Origin: Nocardioides marmorisolisilvae
GTDB taxonomy: Bacteria; Actinomycetota; Actinomycetes; Propionibacteriales; Nocardioidaceae
Reading direction: 5' to 3'
DNA length: 64,000 bases
NCBI RefSeq assembly: GCF_031656915.1
Contig: NZ_CP134227.1
Span: forward strand, 1,364,001 to 1,428,000
Below the pieces are notes generated by a model that was not told where the DNA came from, ran no database searches, and saw only the letters and a program-made list of their open reading frames with translations. The position numbers and the translations under genes are program-made. Positions 8,394 to 18,015 of this stretch are shown here, in pieces. The first letter of the stretch is position 1. Every line of letters starts with the position of its first letter.

Positions 8394-9908
8394 GTGCTGA
8401 CAACCCCACGACGGATGGCAACCATCCTCGCCGCCGCCCTGCTCGGCGTCGGCGTCCTGGTCCTCGGCGCCACCGTGCTGCCGGCAACCGCCACTCAGGT
8501 CCAGGCGACCGACGGTGACAACCCCATCCCGGTGGGAGCGAACACCTGTCCGGTGCTGGACGGCAAGGTCGACGTGAACGGCAGCCACACCTCGCTGCAG
8601 GTCACCACCGCCGGGCTCGGCGCCCCGGCCGGCGCCCTCATCTCCGGCTACTGCGTGAAGTCGGGCTCGACCAAGCAGGGCTTCGGCCCTCGCTGGGTGA
8701 CGGTCGACCCGCCCTCGGCAAGCGTGGTGATCACCTATCCGGGCCTCACGCCGCACGGACAGATGTTCGCAATCTCGCACTACTCGGTGCAGTACACCTA
8801 CGCCGGGTCGACCCCGACACAGACCCCGACGGACACGCCGACCAGCACACCCACCGACACACCCACCGACACACCCACCGACACACCGACCGACACGCCA
8901 CCGTCGACCGGTCCGTTCGACTGGAACTGGAAGTACGCCGGCCCGAGCTGCTCGGCGCTGACCGTGACCTACCCGAGCAACATCCCCGCGCACCAGTCCA
9001 ACGACGTCAACGTCCGCTTCGAGACTCCCGACGGCAAGACCTTCACGCTGAACTTCCACAACAACAGCGCGGACTGGACCGGCACCGTCACCTTCGACTT
9101 CACCCACCACCCCGCCTGGCCGGCCGGACTGACCGTCTACAAGGTGGTCTGGGTCCAGGTCTCCGGCACCAATTACCACTGGCAGGGCAAGCTGTCCTGC
9201 CCCGGCGGTCAGCCCGACCCGGCGCCGGTAACCACCCCGACCGGCACCGGTACGACGACGACCGCGGGCTCGACTTCGGGATCCTTCAACTGGGACTGGA
9301 CCTACCCCGACCCGACCTGTGACTCGCTCACCGTCGGCTACCCCTCCGACCTGCCGGCCGGACAGGCCAACGACGCGAACATCCGCTTCCGCACGGCGAC
9401 CGGGTCGTTCACGCTCAACTTCCACAACGACTACGAGACCTGGTCGGGCTACCGGCAGTTCGACTTCCTGGCCCACCCGGACTGGCCGGCCGGCCTGAGC
9501 AGCTACGCGATCACCTGGGTGAGCGTGGCCGGCACCAACTACCACTGGCAGGGCAACGTCACCTGCCAGACCCAGCAGCTCACCCAGGCGGGCGCCACCC
9601 AGACCTTCGCGACCGCACTGACGTCGGTGTCCCGGTGGCACACCGGCACGGCCAGGCTGCGCAAGGGACGGGCGCTGGCGGCCCGCACGGTCACCGTCCG
9701 GCAGACCGACGGAACACCGGTGGCGCTGCAGCGTCGTACGACGGGCACGTGGCACACCGTGCGCCGGATCACTCCGACCGCCGACAAGGTGCGGGTCAAG
9801 TTCCCCCGCGAGACCCACAAGCGCAGGGTCGCCTACCGGCTCGACGTCCCGGACACGGGGCTGGTCACCGGCACGACCACGCAGCCGCTGACGGTGCACG
9901 TCCGCTGA
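8394..9908 (+). CDS. Secreted protein with two copies of a novel ~95-aa domain
   Basis: A 504-aa exported protein. GTG start with GGAGAG 4 nt upstream; the signal peptide core runs from MATILAAALLG to about PATATQV. Order after the signal: an N-terminal domain (to ~140); a Thr/Pro/Asp linker made of TPTD repeats; domain copy A (starting FDWNWKY, ending NYHWQGKLSC); a short Thr-rich linker; copy B (starting FNWDWTY, ending NYHWQGNVTC); and a basic C-terminal beta domain. The two copies share LNFHN, HP-WPAGL and GTNYHWQG blocks and a conserved pair of cysteines. I recognise no family; it could be carbohydrate- or surface-binding. Confidence 0.72.
   Translation: MLTTPRRMATILAAALLGVGVLVLGATVLPATATQVQATDGDNPIPVGANTCPVLDGKVDVNGSHTSLQVTTAGLGAPAGALISGYCVKSGSTKQGFGPRWVTVDPPSASVVITYPGLTPHGQMFAISHYSVQYTYAGSTPTQTPTDTPTSTPTDTPTDTPTDTPTDTPPSTGPFDWNWKYAGPSCSALTVTYPSNIPAHQSNDVNVRFETPDGKTFTLNFHNNSADWTGTVTFDFTHHPAWPAGLTVYKVVWVQVSGTNYHWQGKLSCPGGQPDPAPVTTPTGTGTTTTAGSTSGSFNWDWTYPDPTCDSLTVGYPSDLPAGQANDANIRFRTATGSFTLNFHNDYETWSGYRQFDFLAHPDWPAGLSSYAITWVSVAGTNYHWQGNVTCQTQQLTQAGATQTFATALTSVSRWHTGTARLRKGRALAARTVTVRQTDGTPVALQRRTTGTWHTVRRITPTADKVRVKFPRETHKRRVAYRLDVPDTGLVTGTTTQPLTVHVR
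8811..8899 (+). repeat. Tandem 12-bp repeat coding a TPTD linker
   Basis: Imperfect tandem copies of a 12-bp unit (ACACCCACCGAC) encode Thr-Pro-Thr-Asp repeats between the N-terminal and first duplicated domain of the secreted protein. The copy number is likely to vary between strains. Confidence 0.8.
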
Positions 9909-9994
9909 TCGAAGCGACCTGGCGGCGTGATTCGGGCCACGCTGCCAGCGTGTCGCTGTCATCGCCCCGCAGCCGCTCGTAATACAAAGGAGGC

Positions 9995-10023
9995 GGCCCT
10001 GCGGAGTATGAGACCGCAGGGCC
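9995..10023 (+). terminator. Hairpin terminator candidate
   Basis: A perfect 10-bp stem GGCCCTGCGG / CCGCAGGGCC with a 9-nt loop lies 86 bp after the secreted-protein stop. There is no U-tract, as is common in actinobacteria. Confidence 0.6.
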
Positions 10024-10120
10024 TGAACCGTTCGTGGGCTGCAAATGGCCCGATCCGGCCATTGCGCGTCTTCGCCGCGCGGCACTAGCGTCGGATGGTT
10101 CCTCGCCGCCAGGGGGCCAC

Positions 10121-11995
10121 ATGAACGTCTCGGCCGCGCGTCTTGCAGGTATCGCCGTCGCCGCCACTCTCGCCACGCTCGTCGCTGGCACCGCGCCACC
10201 GGCGGTCGCACTCGTCCGGACCTCGCCTTCGTCCTCGGCGCGAGTGAGGCCGACAACCGCACCGGCGGCACGCCGCAGCGTCTGGCGTGCCCCGAGTCCG
10301 GCGAAGCTCACCAGGGCTGTGCTGCATGCCCGCACGACGAAGGCCCGGGTCAAGGCCATCGACAAGGTCCTCAAGGGTGTTGGCATCGGCGTCTACACCG
10401 GCGCGGGCAGGAAGGTCGTCGGCGGGTTCGAGCGTGGCCCGAGGGACATCTACCTCTACACCGGCGAGGTGAAGGCCCTGGCCGCCCAGCTCGGCCGCAA
10501 GCAGGACGGCAGCTTCGCCCAGGTCGCGGCACAGCTCGCGCTGGCCAAGGAGACCCTCCACGGCAAGAAGGTCACCGGGAGCCGGCTCGCCTCGGCAGTC
10601 GCCGCCGGCATCAAGAGGCTCGCCAGGAAGAAGTGGAAGCACCGGCCAGAGGGCGTCCTCGCCGCCGTCGTACGCAAACTCGGTCAGGCCCGGCACCACG
10701 ATCCGGCTCACAGCGCGGCAGCCAACGCACTCGTCCTCGATCCGCTGCAACGGCTCCTCATCGGCATCGACGCGACTCGGTCGGCCACGAAGAAGACGCG
10801 GGTCGCGGCGCGCACGACGGCTGGCGGACCATCGGCCCGCAGGCTGTCCGGGTCCGACTGCGGCTCGTTCGGCGGTGGCTCCAGCTACGGGGTCGCCACG
10901 GGGGTGATGGTGGCGACGAAGGGTGCAGTCAAGGGCGCGCCGAACGGGGTCATCGCCCAGGAGATCTTCGACGGCGTCGACGGGAGCGCGATCGCCTACT
11001 CCGTCGGTGTCGCACCGGTGAAGCCGGACCTCACCGGAGCGTTCGGCACCGACGGTCCGCAGTCGGCCGACCCGATGAAATTCCAGGTGCGCGTGTCGAT
11101 GCGCGACGACTACGGCAAGTTCACCTGCGGTCGCGGCGTGCACTACAACTTCCCGCAGAAGGGCGGGATCTCCGGCGTCACCGTGACCTGGGATCCCGAT
11201 GCGGTCAGTCACCTGACTTACCTGGGCCACATCGTCGGCTGCTCGAACTCGTGCACGAGCGTGACCGACACCAACGGCGTCGCCACCATGACCTTCCAGC
11301 CCGACGACGAGTACCTCCCCGGCGTGGGACCGAAGATCATCCAGCACGGCACCAGCACCGGAGCGGCGCTGATCCAGCGCGCAGCGCACAACTACCTCGG
11401 GATGATCGCCGAGGCACTGGGGTTCACCAAGCAGGCCGAGATCGGATGGGAGATCAGCTATCACCATCCAGCGGGCTACCGAGTCGACCTGCCCGCACAG
11501 ACACTGCCGCTTCAAGACGGCGCCACCCAGACCTACCGCACCGACGGGCTGGAGATCTGTCTGGCGCCGTCGACCCAGGACGTGCCACACCCGCTCAAAC
11601 CGGGGCTGACCCCTCGCCCGCCGGGCATCGGCGACCAGAGCGGACGCGGGCCCGAACTCGGACTCCAGGGTGCCTGGTCCCAGCAGCCGGTCCCGACCGG
11701 GCAGGCCACGAGCCCCTACTACGGGAGCCTTCGGCAGACCTTCCACATCGACGGCCACACCCAGGTCGTCAACGAACCGGTGATGGCGGTGCCGATCGAC
11801 TTCACCCAATCAGCTCGGGAGAGCGACACGGGCGGCGTCGACTCGGTCGCTCAGTGGGTTTTCGACCAACCGACGCTGCACGCGCACATCACCTTGTACT
11901 ACGTCACCCAGGAGGAGGCGGGCATGACGCCGTCGTCACACGCGTTCGACGTACCGATCACCCAAGCGCGCTACTGCCCGGCGCCCCTGGGCTGA
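10121..11995 (+). CDS. Large secreted protein, function unknown
   Basis: A 624-aa exported protein. ATG start with AGGGGG 4 nt upstream. The N-terminus MNVSAARLAGIAVAATLATLVAGT is split here as signal core MNVSAARLAG plus hydrophobic IAVAATLATLV, with cleavage likely near PPAVA. Residues ~50-240 are a basic, Lys/Arg/Ala-rich helical region; residues ~250-620 are beta-rich with a GGGSSYGVATG turn and paired cysteines (CSNSC). The final third contains SYHHPAGYRVDLPA and ends with a Cys. No enzyme motif is seen. It meets the adenosine deaminase gene tail to tail with no gap. Confidence 0.68.
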   Translation: MNVSAARLAGIAVAATLATLVAGTAPPAVALVRTSPSSSARVRPTTAPAARRSVWRAPSPAKLTRAVLHARTTKARVKAIDKVLKGVGIGVYTGAGRKVVGGFERGPRDIYLYTGEVKALAAQLGRKQDGSFAQVAAQLALAKETLHGKKVTGSRLASAVAAGIKRLARKKWKHRPEGVLAAVVRKLGQARHHDPAHSAAANALVLDPLQRLLIGIDATRSATKKTRVAARTTAGGPSARRLSGSDCGSFGGGSSYGVATGVMVATKGAVKGAPNGVIAQEIFDGVDGSAIAYSVGVAPVKPDLTGAFGTDGPQSADPMKFQVRVSMRDDYGKFTCGRGVHYNFPQKGGISGVTVTWDPDAVSHLTYLGHIVGCSNSCTSVTDTNGVATMTFQPDDEYLPGVGPKIIQHGTSTGAALIQRAAHNYLGMIAEALGFTKQAEIGWEISYHHPAGYRVDLPAQTLPLQDGATQTYRTDGLEICLAPSTQDVPHPLKPGLTPRPPGIGDQSGRGPELGLQGAWSQQPVPTGQATSPYYGSLRQTFHIDGHTQVVNEPVMAVPIDFTQSARESDTGGVDSVAQWVFDQPTLHAHITLYYVTQEEAGMTPSSHAFDVPITQARYCPAPLG

Positions 11996-13030
11996 TCAGC
12001 TGGGCGTCGCGCAGTAGTCGTCGATCTCGTCGAGCAGCCGACGCTTGCCCGCATCGTCCTGGAACGAGGCCCGTACGGCGGCACGCGCCAGCTCGGCCAC
12101 GCCTGGCTCGTCGAGATCGAGCAGCTCGGCCGCCAGCTCGTACTCGTGGTCCAGGGTCGTGTTGAACATCGGCGGATCGTCGGAGTTGACGGTGATCGTC
12201 ACGCCGGCATCACGGAACACGCGGATCGGGTGCTCCTCGATCCGGTCGACCGCCCTGGTCGCGACGTTCGACGACGGGCACACCTCGAGCGGGATGCCGT
12301 GGTCGGCGAGGTGGGCCAGCAGCGCCGGGTCCTGCGCCGCCGACGTACCATGCCCGATCCGCTCGGCACCCAGCAGCCGGATCGCGTCCCACACGGTCTG
12401 CGGTCCGGTGGTCTCCCCGGCGTGCGGCACGCTGCGCAACCCGGCGGAGCGTGCGGCGTCGAAGTGCGGCTGGAACTGCGGCCGCGACACTCCGACCTCG
12501 GGGCCGCCGAGCCCGAAGCCGATCAGTCCGTCGCACGGATGACGCAGCGCGAAGTCCAAGGTGGCGTCCGCCGCGGGCAGCCCGGACTCCCCCGGGATGT
12601 CGTAGATCCACCGGAGCACGACGCCGAGATCCCGCTCGGCGGCGACGCGCGCATCCTCGATGGCCTCGGTGTAGGCCTCGATGGGCATCCCGCGCTCGTC
12701 GTCGTGCGGCAGCACCGAGGTGTACGGCGTGCAGGTGAGCTCGGCGTATCGGATGTTCTGAGCGGCCATGTCACGGGCGACCTCCATCGTCAGCAGCCGG
12801 ACGTCCTCGGGGGTCCGGACCAGGTCGACGACCGCGAGGTAGACCTCGATGAAGTGCGCGAAGTCCCGGAAGGCGAAGAACTCGGCGAGCTGCGCGGGGT
12901 CGCTGGGGACCACGCCCGGGTGCCGGGCCGCGAGCTCCGCGACGATCCGGGGCGACGCCGAGCCGACATGGTGCACATGCAGCTCGGCCTTGGGCAGCCC
13001 TGCGACGAAGTCGGTGAGCCCGCCGTTCAT
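11996..13030 (-). CDS. add: Adenosine deaminase
   Basis: Hydrolytic deamination of adenosine (or a related aminopurine) to inosine in purine salvage. It has 344 aa, a usual length. Zn ligands are visible: HVH in AELHVHHVGS near the N-terminus, His in HAGETTG, the catalytic His in RIGHGTS and the Asp pair in NSDDPPMF. The N-terminal motif reads HVHHVGS where HLHLEGS is usual, so substrate preference could differ from classical ADA. The ATG overlaps the stop of the DsbA-like gene upstream (ATGA). Confidence 0.85.
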   Translation of the reverse strand: MNGGLTDFVAGLPKAELHVHHVGSASPRIVAELAARHPGVVPSDPAQLAEFFAFRDFAHFIEVYLAVVDLVRTPEDVRLLTMEVARDMAAQNIRYAELTCTPYTSVLPHDDERGMPIEAYTEAIEDARVAAERDLGVVLRWIYDIPGESGLPAADATLDFALRHPCDGLIGFGLGGPEVGVSRPQFQPHFDAARSAGLRSVPHAGETTGPQTVWDAIRLLGAERIGHGTSAAQDPALLAHLADHGIPLEVCPSSNVATRAVDRIEEHPIRVFRDAGVTITVNSDDPPMFNTTLDHEYELAAELLDLDEPGVAELARAAVRASFQDDAGKRRLLDEIDDYCATPS

Positions 13031-13767
13031 TTCTTCGCGATCTGCGTCTCGAGCTGGTCCGCGATCTGGGTGGCTGAGCCCTGGACCTGCTTGCCGTTCA
13101 AGTAGACCGTCGGCGTGCCCTGGACGTTCGCCTTCTGCGCCGCCGCGTTCGCAGCAGTCTCGAAGGCGGGATCGGCGGCGTTCACCGCGGCCTCGACCTT
13201 GGACTTGTCCGCCCCGACGCTGGCCGCCCAGTCCGCGAGCTGCGACGCGTTCGGCTTGTTGGCCGCCGCCTCGTAGGGCTGCTTGTCGTAGAGCAGGTCG
13301 TGGAACTTCATCGCAACGCCCGGGCTCTCCGACAGCACTTCGGCGAACGCGTTGAGCGCCCGGGTCGAGTAGTCGTCCTGGAGCAGGTGGAAGGGCCGGT
13401 ACTCCACCTCGACGAGGCCCTTGGCCGCGTCGGCGTGCAGGAAGTCACGGGAGGCGGTCTCGAACTCCCGGCAGTAGGGGCACAGGAAGTCCTCGTAGAC
13501 GACGACGTGGTCCTTCGCGCTCTTCGGACCGATCACCAGTGAGTGGTCGCCCGCACGCGGATGCAGCTTCGCGACGTCCTTCGTCGTGGCGGTCGAGCTC
13601 CCCCCGCTGCCTCCGGAATACCAGAAGACGGCGGCGGCGATGATCGCCAGCACCACGACCACGGCGCCACCGATGGCGATTCGGCGGTTGCGCTCCGCCC
13701 GTGCGTGAGCCGCCTGGATCGCAGCTGCCCGTTCGGCGCGTCCCTGCTCACGGTTGCTCTTGGACAT
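13027..13767 (-). CDS. DsbA-like thioredoxin-fold protein, membrane anchored
   Basis: A 246-aa thiol-disulfide oxidoreductase facing outside. The basic N-terminus (~35 aa) is followed by one transmembrane segment (RIAIGGAVVVVLAIIAAAVF) and a thioredoxin fold with the active site LCPYC, an inserted helical domain (residues ~120-190) and the cis-Pro loop GTPTVYLNG. ATG start at 13767 inside the end of the MauE gene (20-bp overlap). It likely forms disulfides in exported proteins, with the MauE-like membrane protein as redox partner. Confidence 0.85.
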   Translation of the reverse strand: MSKSNREQGRAERAAAIQAAHARAERNRRIAIGGAVVVVLAIIAAAVFWYSGGSGGSSTATTKDVAKLHPRAGDHSLVIGPKSAKDHVVVYEDFLCPYCREFETASRDFLHADAAKGLVEVEYRPFHLLQDDYSTRALNAFAEVLSESPGVAMKFHDLLYDKQPYEAAANKPNASQLADWAASVGADKSKVEAAVNAADPAFETAANAAAQKANVQGTPTVYLNGKQVQGSATQIADQLETQIAKK

Positions 13768-14242
13768 GGGGGGTCCCTTTCTCGAGGGGCGGGAAGAGGA
13801 GGTTGTCGAGGGCCAGGACGGTGCGTGGCCGCACCACCATGTAGGCCGAGACCAGGAACAGGCCCACGTCGCGAGCGATCTCCCAGGGGTACGTCGCCTT
13901 GGCGTGCGCCCAGGAGGTGGCACCGCCGTTGCCGAAGCAACCGCAGTCGATCGGGATGCCGCGCGCCCACACCGACGAGATGCCGATGATGAAGGCCAGC
14001 TGGAGCAGAGCCGAGAGGACACCGCCCAGCCGCACCAGCACGCCCAGCACGAGGACCACGCCGATCAGCACCTCCACGATCGGGAGGAGGTGGCCGACGA
14101 AGTTCGTCGTACTCAACGGCAGCAGCTGGTAGGCCCGGACTGCGGCCACGCTGGCCTCGGGGTGGGGCAGCTTGATGACCCCGGCCGCGATCCACACGCC
14201 GCCCACCAGCAGGCGCGCGACGAGTCCCACCCAACGCAGCAT
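13748..14242 (-). CDS. MauE/DoxX-family redox membrane protein
   Basis: A 164-aa protein with four hydrophobic helices and a CGCFG motif between helices 3 and 4, as in MauE-type partners of periplasmic thiol oxidoreductases. The start is set at the second ATG (14242) because a TAAGGT -10 box ends 6 nt before it, the leaderless spacing seen throughout the window; the first ATG (14248) directly abuts the -10 box. It is transcribed with the DsbA-like gene and add. Confidence 0.8.
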   Translation of the reverse strand: MLRWVGLVARLLVGGVWIAAGVIKLPHPEASVAAVRAYQLLPLSTTNFVGHLLPIVEVLIGVVLVLGVLVRLGGVLSALLQLAFIIGISSVWARGIPIDCGCFGNGGATSWAHAKATYPWEIARDVGLFLVSAYMVVRPRTVLALDNLLFPPLEKGTPHVQEQP

Positions 14243-14294
14243 GCCCATACCTTAGGAAACCCACATGTGGAGAGCCTGAGTAGGCTCGACCTTC

Positions 14295-14936
14295 GTGGCT
14301 GAGAGACTGGTGTGGATCGACTGTGAGATGACTGGCCTCGACCTGGGCGCGGACGCACTGATCGAGGTGGCGGCCTTGGTCACCGACTTCGACCTCAACG
14401 TCCTCGGCGACGGGGTCGACATCGTGGTGAAGCCGTCCGCGGCCGCTCTCGACCAGATGGTGCCGTTCGTGCGGGACATGCACGTCACGTCCGGCCTCCT
14501 CGATGAGCTCGACGCGGGCACCACCCTCGACGACGCCCAGGCCCAGGTCCTCGACTACGTCCGGCAACACTGCCCTGATGGCAGCCGCCCACCGCTGGCC
14601 GGCAACACCGTCGGGACCGACCGACTCTTCATCGCACGGGACATGCCCGAGCTCGAGGCGTTCCTGCACTACCGGATCGTCGATGTGTCCTCGATCAAGG
14701 AGCTCGCCCGGCGCTGGTACCCGCGCGCCTACTACGCCGCTCCGTCGAAGAGCGGGAACCACCGTGCGCTCGCCGACATCCGGGAGAGCATCGAGGAGCT
14801 GCGCTACTACCGGGAAGCGATCTTCGTACCCCCGCCGGGCCCCGACAACGACACCTCACGGGAGATCGCCGCGCGCCACCAGGGCAGCCTGACCGGCGCC
14901 GACGACGGGAGCCGACCCGATTCGGTGGACGACTGA
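14295..14936 (+). CDS. orn: Oligoribonuclease
   Basis: A 3'-to-5' exonuclease that degrades 2-5 nt RNAs and pGpG, 213 aa. The DEDDh residues are clear: [10 protein letters not shown] near the N-terminus supplies D and E, a middle Asp follows, and HRALADI supplies the final His and Asp. The C-terminal ~25 residues after YYREAIFVP are an acidic, disordered tail. GTG start 8 nt after TAGGCT, so probably leaderless. Confidence 0.93.
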   Translation: MAERLVWIDCEMTGLDLGADALIEVAALVTDFDLNVLGDGVDIVVKPSAAALDQMVPFVRDMHVTSGLLDELDAGTTLDDAQAQVLDYVRQHCPDGSRPPLAGNTVGTDRLFIARDMPELEAFLHYRIVDVSSIKELARRWYPRAYYAAPSKSGNHRALADIRESIEELRYYREAIFVPPPGPDNDTSREIAARHQGSLTGADDGSRPDSVDD

Positions 14937-14962
14937 TCGACCGCTACACTCATCCCTCGCAT

Positions 14963-15036
14963 GGTGGGCGTAGCTCAGCTGGTAGAGCATCGCGTTGTGG
15001 TCGCGAGGGTCGCGGGTTCAAGCCCCGTCGCTCACC
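14963..15036 (+). tRNA. tRNA-His (anticodon GUG)
   Basis: The acceptor GTGGGCG pairs with CGCTCAC (one G-T), with the extra 5' G of tRNA-His at 14963 facing discriminator C. The anticodon loop is TTGTGGT, and the T arm is GCGGG-TTCAAGC-CCCGT. CCA is not encoded. Confidence 0.93.
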
Positions 15037-15040
15037 CCAA

Positions 15041-15089
15041 GCAGTGCCGCGCTCCGGTGTCACGTCGTGACACCGGAGCGCGGCACTGT
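15041..15089. terminator. Long perfect hairpin, bidirectional terminator
   Basis: A 22-bp perfect stem (arms 15042-15063 and 15067-15088) with a 3-nt loop lies between tRNA-His and the convergent pirin gene. Its position 5 nt after the tRNA and 7 nt beyond the pirin stop fits termination from both sides. Confidence 0.85.
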
Positions 15090-15095
15090 GACGAC

Positions 15096-16076
15096 TCAGC
15101 CCTCCTGGAGCGTGGTGGGTGCACCGTGGACCGACGGGATCGTGCCGAGTCGACCCTTCTGGAAGTCCTCGTAGGCCTGGAGCACCTCGGCCTTGGTGTT
15201 CATCACGAACGGCCCCGCCCAGGCGACCGGCTCACGGATCGGGCGGCCGCCCATGATCACGACGTCGAGGGCCGGCGTACGGCTCTCCTGTCGCGCCGAG
15301 GCGGCCAGGGTGATGAAGTCGCCGGCTCCCAGCACCGCGAGGTTGCCGGTGCGCACGGCGACGCCGTCGGTGCCGACAGAGCCCTCGCCCGACAGCACGT
15401 AGACCAACGCGTTGTACGACGGCTCCCAAGGCAGGTCCAGCCGCGCACCGGGGGTGACGGTGGCGTGCACCATCGTCATCGGCGTGTGGGTCGAGCCCGG
15501 CCCTTCGGTGGAGCCGACCCGGCCGGCGATCACCCTCACCAAGGCACCGGCGTCGGCCGAGGTGGTCAGCCCGACCTGACCGGAGCGGATGTCCTGGTAG
15601 TGCGGCGGCTTCATCTTGTCCGCCCCTGGCAGGTTCACCCACAGCTGCAGGCCGTGGAAGAGACCGCCCTTCTGCACCAGCCACTCCGGCGGCGCCTCGA
15701 TGTGCAGCAGCCCGGCACCGGCCGTCATCCACTGGGTGTCGCCGTTCGTGATGGTGCCGCCACCCCCGTGGGAGTCCTGGTGGTCGAAGACGCCATCGAT
15801 GATGTAGGTCACAGTCTCGAAGCCGCGGTGCGGATGCCACGGCGTGCCCTTGGGCTCCCCCGGTGCGTACTCCACCTCACCCATCTGGTCGAGATGGATG
15901 AACGGGTCCAGGTCGCGCAGGTCGACGCCGGCAAAGGCACGGCGCACAGGAAAGCCCTCTCCCTCGAAGCCCCTCGGGGCATCGGTCAACTGCTTGACCG
16001 GTCGCACGGTGTCGCCGAGTCCGGGCACGGCGAGTCGCTGCAGCACGGTCAGATCGTCCACGGTCACTGCTGGCAT
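15096..16076 (-). CDS. Pirin-family cupin protein
   Basis: A 326-aa double cupin. The metal-binding cupin 1 motif is WHPHRGFETVTY, with a later HIEAPPEW segment, typical of pirins; YhaK/YhhW members have quercetinase activity. The ATG at 16076 is chosen because GAGGAGG sits 8 nt upstream; an ATG at 16100 precedes this ribosome site. A transcription-factor role is known only for eukaryotic pirin. Confidence 0.85.
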   Translation of the reverse strand: MPAVTVDDLTVLQRLAVPGLGDTVRPVKQLTDAPRGFEGEGFPVRRAFAGVDLRDLDPFIHLDQMGEVEYAPGEPKGTPWHPHRGFETVTYIIDGVFDHQDSHGGGGTITNGDTQWMTAGAGLLHIEAPPEWLVQKGGLFHGLQLWVNLPGADKMKPPHYQDIRSGQVGLTTSADAGALVRVIAGRVGSTEGPGSTHTPMTMVHATVTPGARLDLPWEPSYNALVYVLSGEGSVGTDGVAVRTGNLAVLGAGDFITLAASARQESRTPALDVVIMGGRPIREPVAWAGPFVMNTKAEVLQAYEDFQKGRLGTIPSVHGAPTTLQEG

Positions 16077-16175
16077 GGCTGCCACCTCCTCTGACTCCAC
16101 AAGGGTAGTTGAAGTCTAAATATTCCGGTAGGGAAGCCGAGCGGCGCCATGGGCCGCGTTCGTTACGGTGATTCC

Positions 16176-17753
16176 ATGCCACCAGCCGAGCGCACGGAGT
16201 ACGACGTCGTCATCGTCGGCGGCGGACACAACGGCCTCGCGGCGGCCGCCTACCTGGCGCGGGCAGGGTTGAGCACCCTGCTGCTCGAGCGACTCCCCCA
16301 TGTGGGCGGAGCCGCGGTCAGCGCCGAGGCCTTCCCGCAGACCGGTGCCAAGCTGTCGCGGTACTCCTACCTCGTGTCGCTGCTGCCCGAGTCGATCGCG
16401 CAAGAGCTCGACCTGGGTGTCGAACTGCGCTCGCGACGGACCGCTTCGTACTCGCCCACCGTCCGGGATGGCCGCGCGACCGGCCTCCTCGTGGAGCATG
16501 ACGAGGGTGACGCCACCGCTGCATCGTTCCGCGAGCTCACCGGCAGCGACGAGGAGTACGCCGCCTGGCGCCGGTTCTACGGCGAGGTGAGCGATCTGGC
16601 CGATGTGGTGGCACCCACGCTCACCCAGCCGCTGCCCACCGAACCCGCGCTGCGTGAGCAGGTGGATGCCGAGATCTGGCGAAGCCTGGTGCAGCGCCCG
16701 CTGGGCGAGGTCATCGAGGAGCGCTTCACCGACGACCTGGTCCGCGGCGTCGTGGCCACCGACGGGCTGATCGGCACCTTCGCCGACCTGCACGACCCCT
16801 CGCTGATCCAGAACCGATGCTTCCTCTACCACCTGATCGGCAACGGCACCGGCGAGTGGCGGGTGCCGGTCGGCGGGATGGGTGCGGTGACCGATGCACT
16901 GGCCCGCTCGGCGGGTGCGGCCGGCGCCGAGCTGATGACCGGCGCCGGTGTCAGCAGCATCACCGCAGGGACGGACGGGGCTGAGGTGCGGTGGCACGAC
17001 GGCGTACGAAATCACGGGGTGCGTGCCCGGTTCGTGCTCGCGAACGTGGCCCCGTGGGTGCTGCGGATCCTGATGGGAGAGTCGCCCGAGAGCGGGACCA
17101 AGCCGGTCGGCGCCCAGCTCAAGATCAACTTCCTCCTGTCCCGCCTCCCTCGGCTGCGCAGCGGCGCCGACCCCCGGGAGGCGTTCGCCGGGACCTTCCA
17201 CGTCGCCGAGGAGTACTCCGCGCTGGCGCATGCGTATGCCGAGGCCGCCCGCGGGGAGGTTCCGAGCGCGCCACCCGGGGAGTTCTACTGCCACTCGCTG
17301 ACCGACCCGTCGATCCTGGGCGAGCTCGCCGACTTCGGGGTGCACACCCTGACCTACTTCGGGCTGCACATGCCCGAGCCGCTCTTCGCCCAGGACACCG
17401 AGGGGCAGAAGCTGCGGGCGGTCAGCCGTGCCCTGGCCGCGATCGACCAGCACCTCGCCGAGCCGCTGCTGGACTGCGTGCTCGTCGGGCCGAACGGTGA
17501 GCTCTGCGTCGAGGCCAAGGTGCCCCAGGACATCGAGCGCGACCTGGCCATGCCTGGCGGCCACATCTTCCACGGCGACCTGAGCTGGCCCTGGGCCTCA
17601 CATCGGGAGTCGTTGACCACCCCGGCGCAGCAGTGGGGCGTGGCCACCGAGGTGCCCTCGATCCTGCTGTGCGGCTCGGGCGCGCGCCGCGGCGGCGCCG
17701 TCAGCGGCCTGGGCGGCCACAACGCAGCCCATGCCGTGATCGCGATGCGCTAG
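16176..17753 (+). CDS. FAD-dependent oxidoreductase, phytoene desaturase-like
   Basis: A 525-aa flavoprotein. The N-terminal Rossmann motif is VVIVGGGHNGLAAA, followed by an acidic strand end LLLER and GGAAVS, as in CrtI-like and retinol saturase-like proteins. The C-terminal FAD motif is GSGARRGGAVSGLGGHNAA. No carotenoid genes are adjacent, so the substrate is unknown. ATG 6 nt after TACGGT suggests leaderless transcription, diverging from pirin. Confidence 0.82.
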   Translation: MPPAERTEYDVVIVGGGHNGLAAAAYLARAGLSTLLLERLPHVGGAAVSAEAFPQTGAKLSRYSYLVSLLPESIAQELDLGVELRSRRTASYSPTVRDGRATGLLVEHDEGDATAASFRELTGSDEEYAAWRRFYGEVSDLADVVAPTLTQPLPTEPALREQVDAEIWRSLVQRPLGEVIEERFTDDLVRGVVATDGLIGTFADLHDPSLIQNRCFLYHLIGNGTGEWRVPVGGMGAVTDALARSAGAAGAELMTGAGVSSITAGTDGAEVRWHDGVRNHGVRARFVLANVAPWVLRILMGESPESGTKPVGAQLKINFLLSRLPRLRSGADPREAFAGTFHVAEEYSALAHAYAEAARGEVPSAPPGEFYCHSLTDPSILGELADFGVHTLTYFGLHMPEPLFAQDTEGQKLRAVSRALAAIDQHLAEPLLDCVLVGPNGELCVEAKVPQDIERDLAMPGGHIFHGDLSWPWASHRESLTTPAQQWGVATEVPSILLCGSGARRGGAVSGLGGHNAAHAVIAMR

Positions 17754-17905
17754 CAGTTGCGCGCGTCGACCGGCAGCGGCTCTGCCACGAGCAGCGCGAG
17801 AGCCGCCGCAGCCGGACCTTCGGCCGGCGAGATGCCGACCCCAGCGGACCGTGGCCTCGATTTCAGATCCGGCCCGACAGACTGCTAAGGTTCCACACGC
17901 TTCAC

Positions 17906-17978
<73 letters not shown>

Positions 17979-17987
17979 CACATTCGC

Positions 17988-18015
17988 AGGTCAGGCCGCT
18001 CACACGGCCTGACCT
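17988..18015 (+). terminator. Terminator after tRNA-Lys
   Basis: A perfect 11-bp stem AGGTCAGGCCG / CGGCCTGACCT with a 6-nt loop, 9 nt after the tRNA, followed by a T-containing stretch (TCGTGCTTCT). Confidence 0.8.

Noticed and set aside
8811-8899. CRISPR-like array
   Set aside because: The repeats are 12 bp with no spacers and encode an in-frame protein linker.
10095-10124. Nine-codon leader peptide overlapping the secreted-protein start
   Set aside because: The nearest -10 (TAGCGT) is only 3 nt upstream, so the small frame would not be transcribed whole.
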